Below the pieces are notes generated by a model. The model did not search any database. It had not been told where the DNA came from and was given only the letters and a program-made list of their open reading frames with translations. Made by a program: the position numbers and the translations under genes. Of a stretch of 64,000 nt of DNA, positions 62,755 through 64,000 are shown in pieces (position 1 is the stretch's first letter; every line of letters begins with the position of its first letter). This DNA comes from Nitrospirota bacterium (GTDB lineage Bacteria; Nitrospirota; UBA9217): the NCBI GenBank assembly GCA_020052615.1, contig JAGVOT010000052.1:1-64000 (forward strand). Direction: 5' to 3'.

Positions 62755-63375
62755 ATGATCATCATTATCGACTACCGGATGGGAAACCTCGGGTCCATTC
62801 TTAACATGCTGAAGAAGGTGGGAGCCCCCGCAAGGATATCCTCGGATCCTGTGGCGATCGGCGAGGCGACAAAGCTCATCCTGCCCGGCGTCGGTGCCTT
62901 CGACAACGGCATGAAGCACCTGCGCGATCAGGGTTTCCTGCCGGCATTGGAAGATGCAGTCATGCGTCGCAAGGTCCCGGTGCTCGGCATCTGTCTTGGC
63001 ATGCAGTTGATGACCAGGAGCAGCGAGGAAGGTTCGCTCCCGGGCCTCGGCTGGATCGATGCAAGGACCGTTCGTTTCATGCATGATCCGTCATTGAACC
63101 TGAAGGTCCCCCACATGGGATGGAACACGGTCAACATCCGGAAGGAGAGCGTTCTGTTCCGGGACATGTACCCGGAGCCCCGGTTCTACTTCGTGCATTC
63201 CTATCACACCGTGTGCGAGCTGGACAGCGACGTCCTGACCGAGACGAGCCACGGCTATGCCTTCACCTCGTCGTTCCAGCGGGACAACGTCATAGGCGTC
63301 CAGTTCCATCCCGAGAAGAGCCACAAATTCGGGATGCGTCTACTGAGGAACTTCGCGGAGGCCGGAGCATGCTGA
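62755..63375 (+). CDS. hisH: Glutamine amidotransferase HisH-like (sugar amidation)
   Basis: Class I glutaminase of 206 aa that supplies ammonia to its HisF-like partner. Cysteine in GICLGMQL, His and Glu in QFHPEKS form the triad, and LPGVGAFDNGM gives the oxyanion region. It overlaps the next gene by seven bases. Together with the divergent HisF partner and the regulator upstream, it is probably the copy devoted to surface-sugar amidation (acetamidino sugars) rather than histidine synthesis. The alternative, a histidine pathway gene, cannot be dismissed for this subunit alone. Confidence 0.88.
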   Translation: MIIIIDYRMGNLGSILNMLKKVGAPARISSDPVAIGEATKLILPGVGAFDNGMKHLRDQGFLPALEDAVMRRKVPVLGICLGMQLMTRSSEEGSLPGLGWIDARTVRFMHDPSLNLKVPHMGWNTVNIRKESVLFRDMYPEPRFYFVHSYHTVCELDSDVLTETSHGYAFTSSFQRDNVIGVQFHPEKSHKFGMRLLRNFAEAGAC

Positions 63376-64000
63376 ACACGCGAGTGATCCCCTGCCTTCT
63401 GCTCAAGGGACAGGGACTGGTAAAGACCGTGAAATTCAAGGACCCGAAATATGTCGGGGACCCGATCAACGCCGTCAAGATCTTCAACGACAAGGAGGTC
63501 GATGAGCTCCTGTTCCTGGACATCACGGCGACCGTCGAGCGGAAACGCCCGCCCCTGAAAGTGATAGCGGAGATCGCCAGCGAGTGTTTCATGCCCCTTT
63601 CCTACGGCGGCGGCATCCGGACCCTGGACGATCTGCGGGAGATTTTCACCGTCGGCGTCGAAAAGGTCTGCATCAACACCCATGCAGTGGACGATCCGTC
63701 CTTCATCGGCAAGGCCGCGGACATTTTCGGGAACCAGAGCATCGTGGTTTCCCTGGATGTCAGGAAGAGCCTCTTCGGCAAATACGAGATCTATACGCAG
63801 AGCGGGACGAAGAACACGAAGCTTGACCCGGTGTCCTTCGCCGTCCGGATGGAACAGCTGGGCGCTGGCGAGCTCTTCGTGAACTCCATCGATCGGGACG
63901 GGACCATGCAGGGTTACGATATCGAACTGATACGGCAGGTTTCCTCGGCGGTCCGCATCCCGGTCATCGCCTGCGGTGGCGCCGGCACGATCGACCATCT
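63369..64000 (+). CDS. wbuZ: HisF-like cyclase of the WbuZ type (cut by window end)
   Basis: Incomplete at the right edge. TIM-barrel protein starting MLNTRVIPCLLLKGQGLVKT. The catalytic Asp11 of true HisF (in CLDVK) is replaced by Leu, while the second Asp (VVSLDVRK) remains. Gly-rich phosphate-binding loops (PLSYGGGIRT and ACGGAG) are kept. This pattern is that of HisF2/WbuZ proteins that work with HisH2 and an amidotransferase to make amidated nonulosonic or other sugars in O-antigen. The ATG overlaps the hisH stop. Confidence 0.87.
   Translation, partial: MLNTRVIPCLLLKGQGLVKTVKFKDPKYVGDPINAVKIFNDKEVDELLFLDITATVERKRPPLKVIAEIASECFMPLSYGGGIRTLDDLREIFTVGVEKVCINTHAVDDPSFIGKAADIFGNQSIVVSLDVRKSLFGKYEIYTQSGTKNTKLDPVSFAVRMEQLGAGELFVNSIDRDGTMQGYDIELIRQVSSAVRIPVIACGGAGTIDH

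Noticed and set aside
62561-62758. 65-codon frame overlapping the hisH start
   Set aside because: No ribosome site, low-complexity composition, and better explained as the untranslated gap before hisH.

Overview
Gram-negative chromosome (porin, OmpW/Omp-like barrels, lipoproteins, RodZ, MutL, Hfq, RseC), GC in the high fifties by eye, with many short repeats between genes. Gene content and order (citramalate synthase - aspartate kinase - ApgM-like enzyme - sulfur-carrier genes - homoserine dehydrogenase; dut - M16 peptidase; miaA - hfq) recall Nitrospirota and Geobacter-type Desulfobacterota. No marker gene here settles the phylum, so that is an inference.

Left third (about 860-23016): a phosphorus-starvation island. 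Six promoters share one architecture: three or four 7-base half-sites (consensus nnKTMAY, K=G/T, M=A/C, Y=C/T) at exactly 11-base steps, with a -10 hexamer 10 bases after the last half-site in five of six. They drive (1) a phosphite ABC transporter and NAD-dependent phosphite dehydrogenase (ptxABCD); (2) psiE, a 34-aa membrane peptide and a family 1 glycosidase; (3) an outer-membrane porin; (4) a PHP-domain phosphoesterase, a GT21-type lipid glycosyltransferase, an OlsF-type bifunctional acyltransferase for ornithine lipid and small accessory proteins; (5) a signalling cluster (REC-kinase hybrid, CBS-like kinase, lone receiver, and decayed copies of the last two); (6) pstSCAB-phoU. Together these would scavenge phosphate, use phosphite as a phosphorus source, and replace phospholipid with phosphorus-free lipids. 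No DNA-binding PhoB-type regulator is in the window.

Middle (23.3-47.8 kb): mtnA and gcvT, a lower-GC lipoprotein, the copper ATPase copA and a Mut7-C protein on the + strand. Then a long - strand series: two outer-membrane barrels, rodZ, a TPR lipoprotein, a Pro/Gln-rich protein, a PfkB kinase with mtnP, hfq-miaA, a secreted unknown, a TerC protein, mutL, an inactive/active M16 peptidase pair, dut, a third M16 peptidase and an EF-G paralogue.

Right third (47.8-64 kb): rseC, cimA, lysC, an ApgM-like enzyme (probable homoserine kinase), and a sulfur-transfer set (NIL protein, sulfur carrier ending Gly-Gly-Cys-Arg, JAMM protease, E1-like adenylyltransferase, TusA-like protein) leading to hom. 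This looks like a protein-thiocarboxylate route to homocysteine. glpD, a glycerophosphodiesterase and a patatin-like esterase follow. At the right edge a winged-helix regulator begins a probable surface-polysaccharide locus with HisH/HisF-like (sugar amidation) genes.

Repeats: one 148-bp element with 19-bp inverted ends is present complete and as a partial copy. Many operon gaps hold hairpin-forming elements built from tandem short words, and one such pair lies in frame inside mutL.
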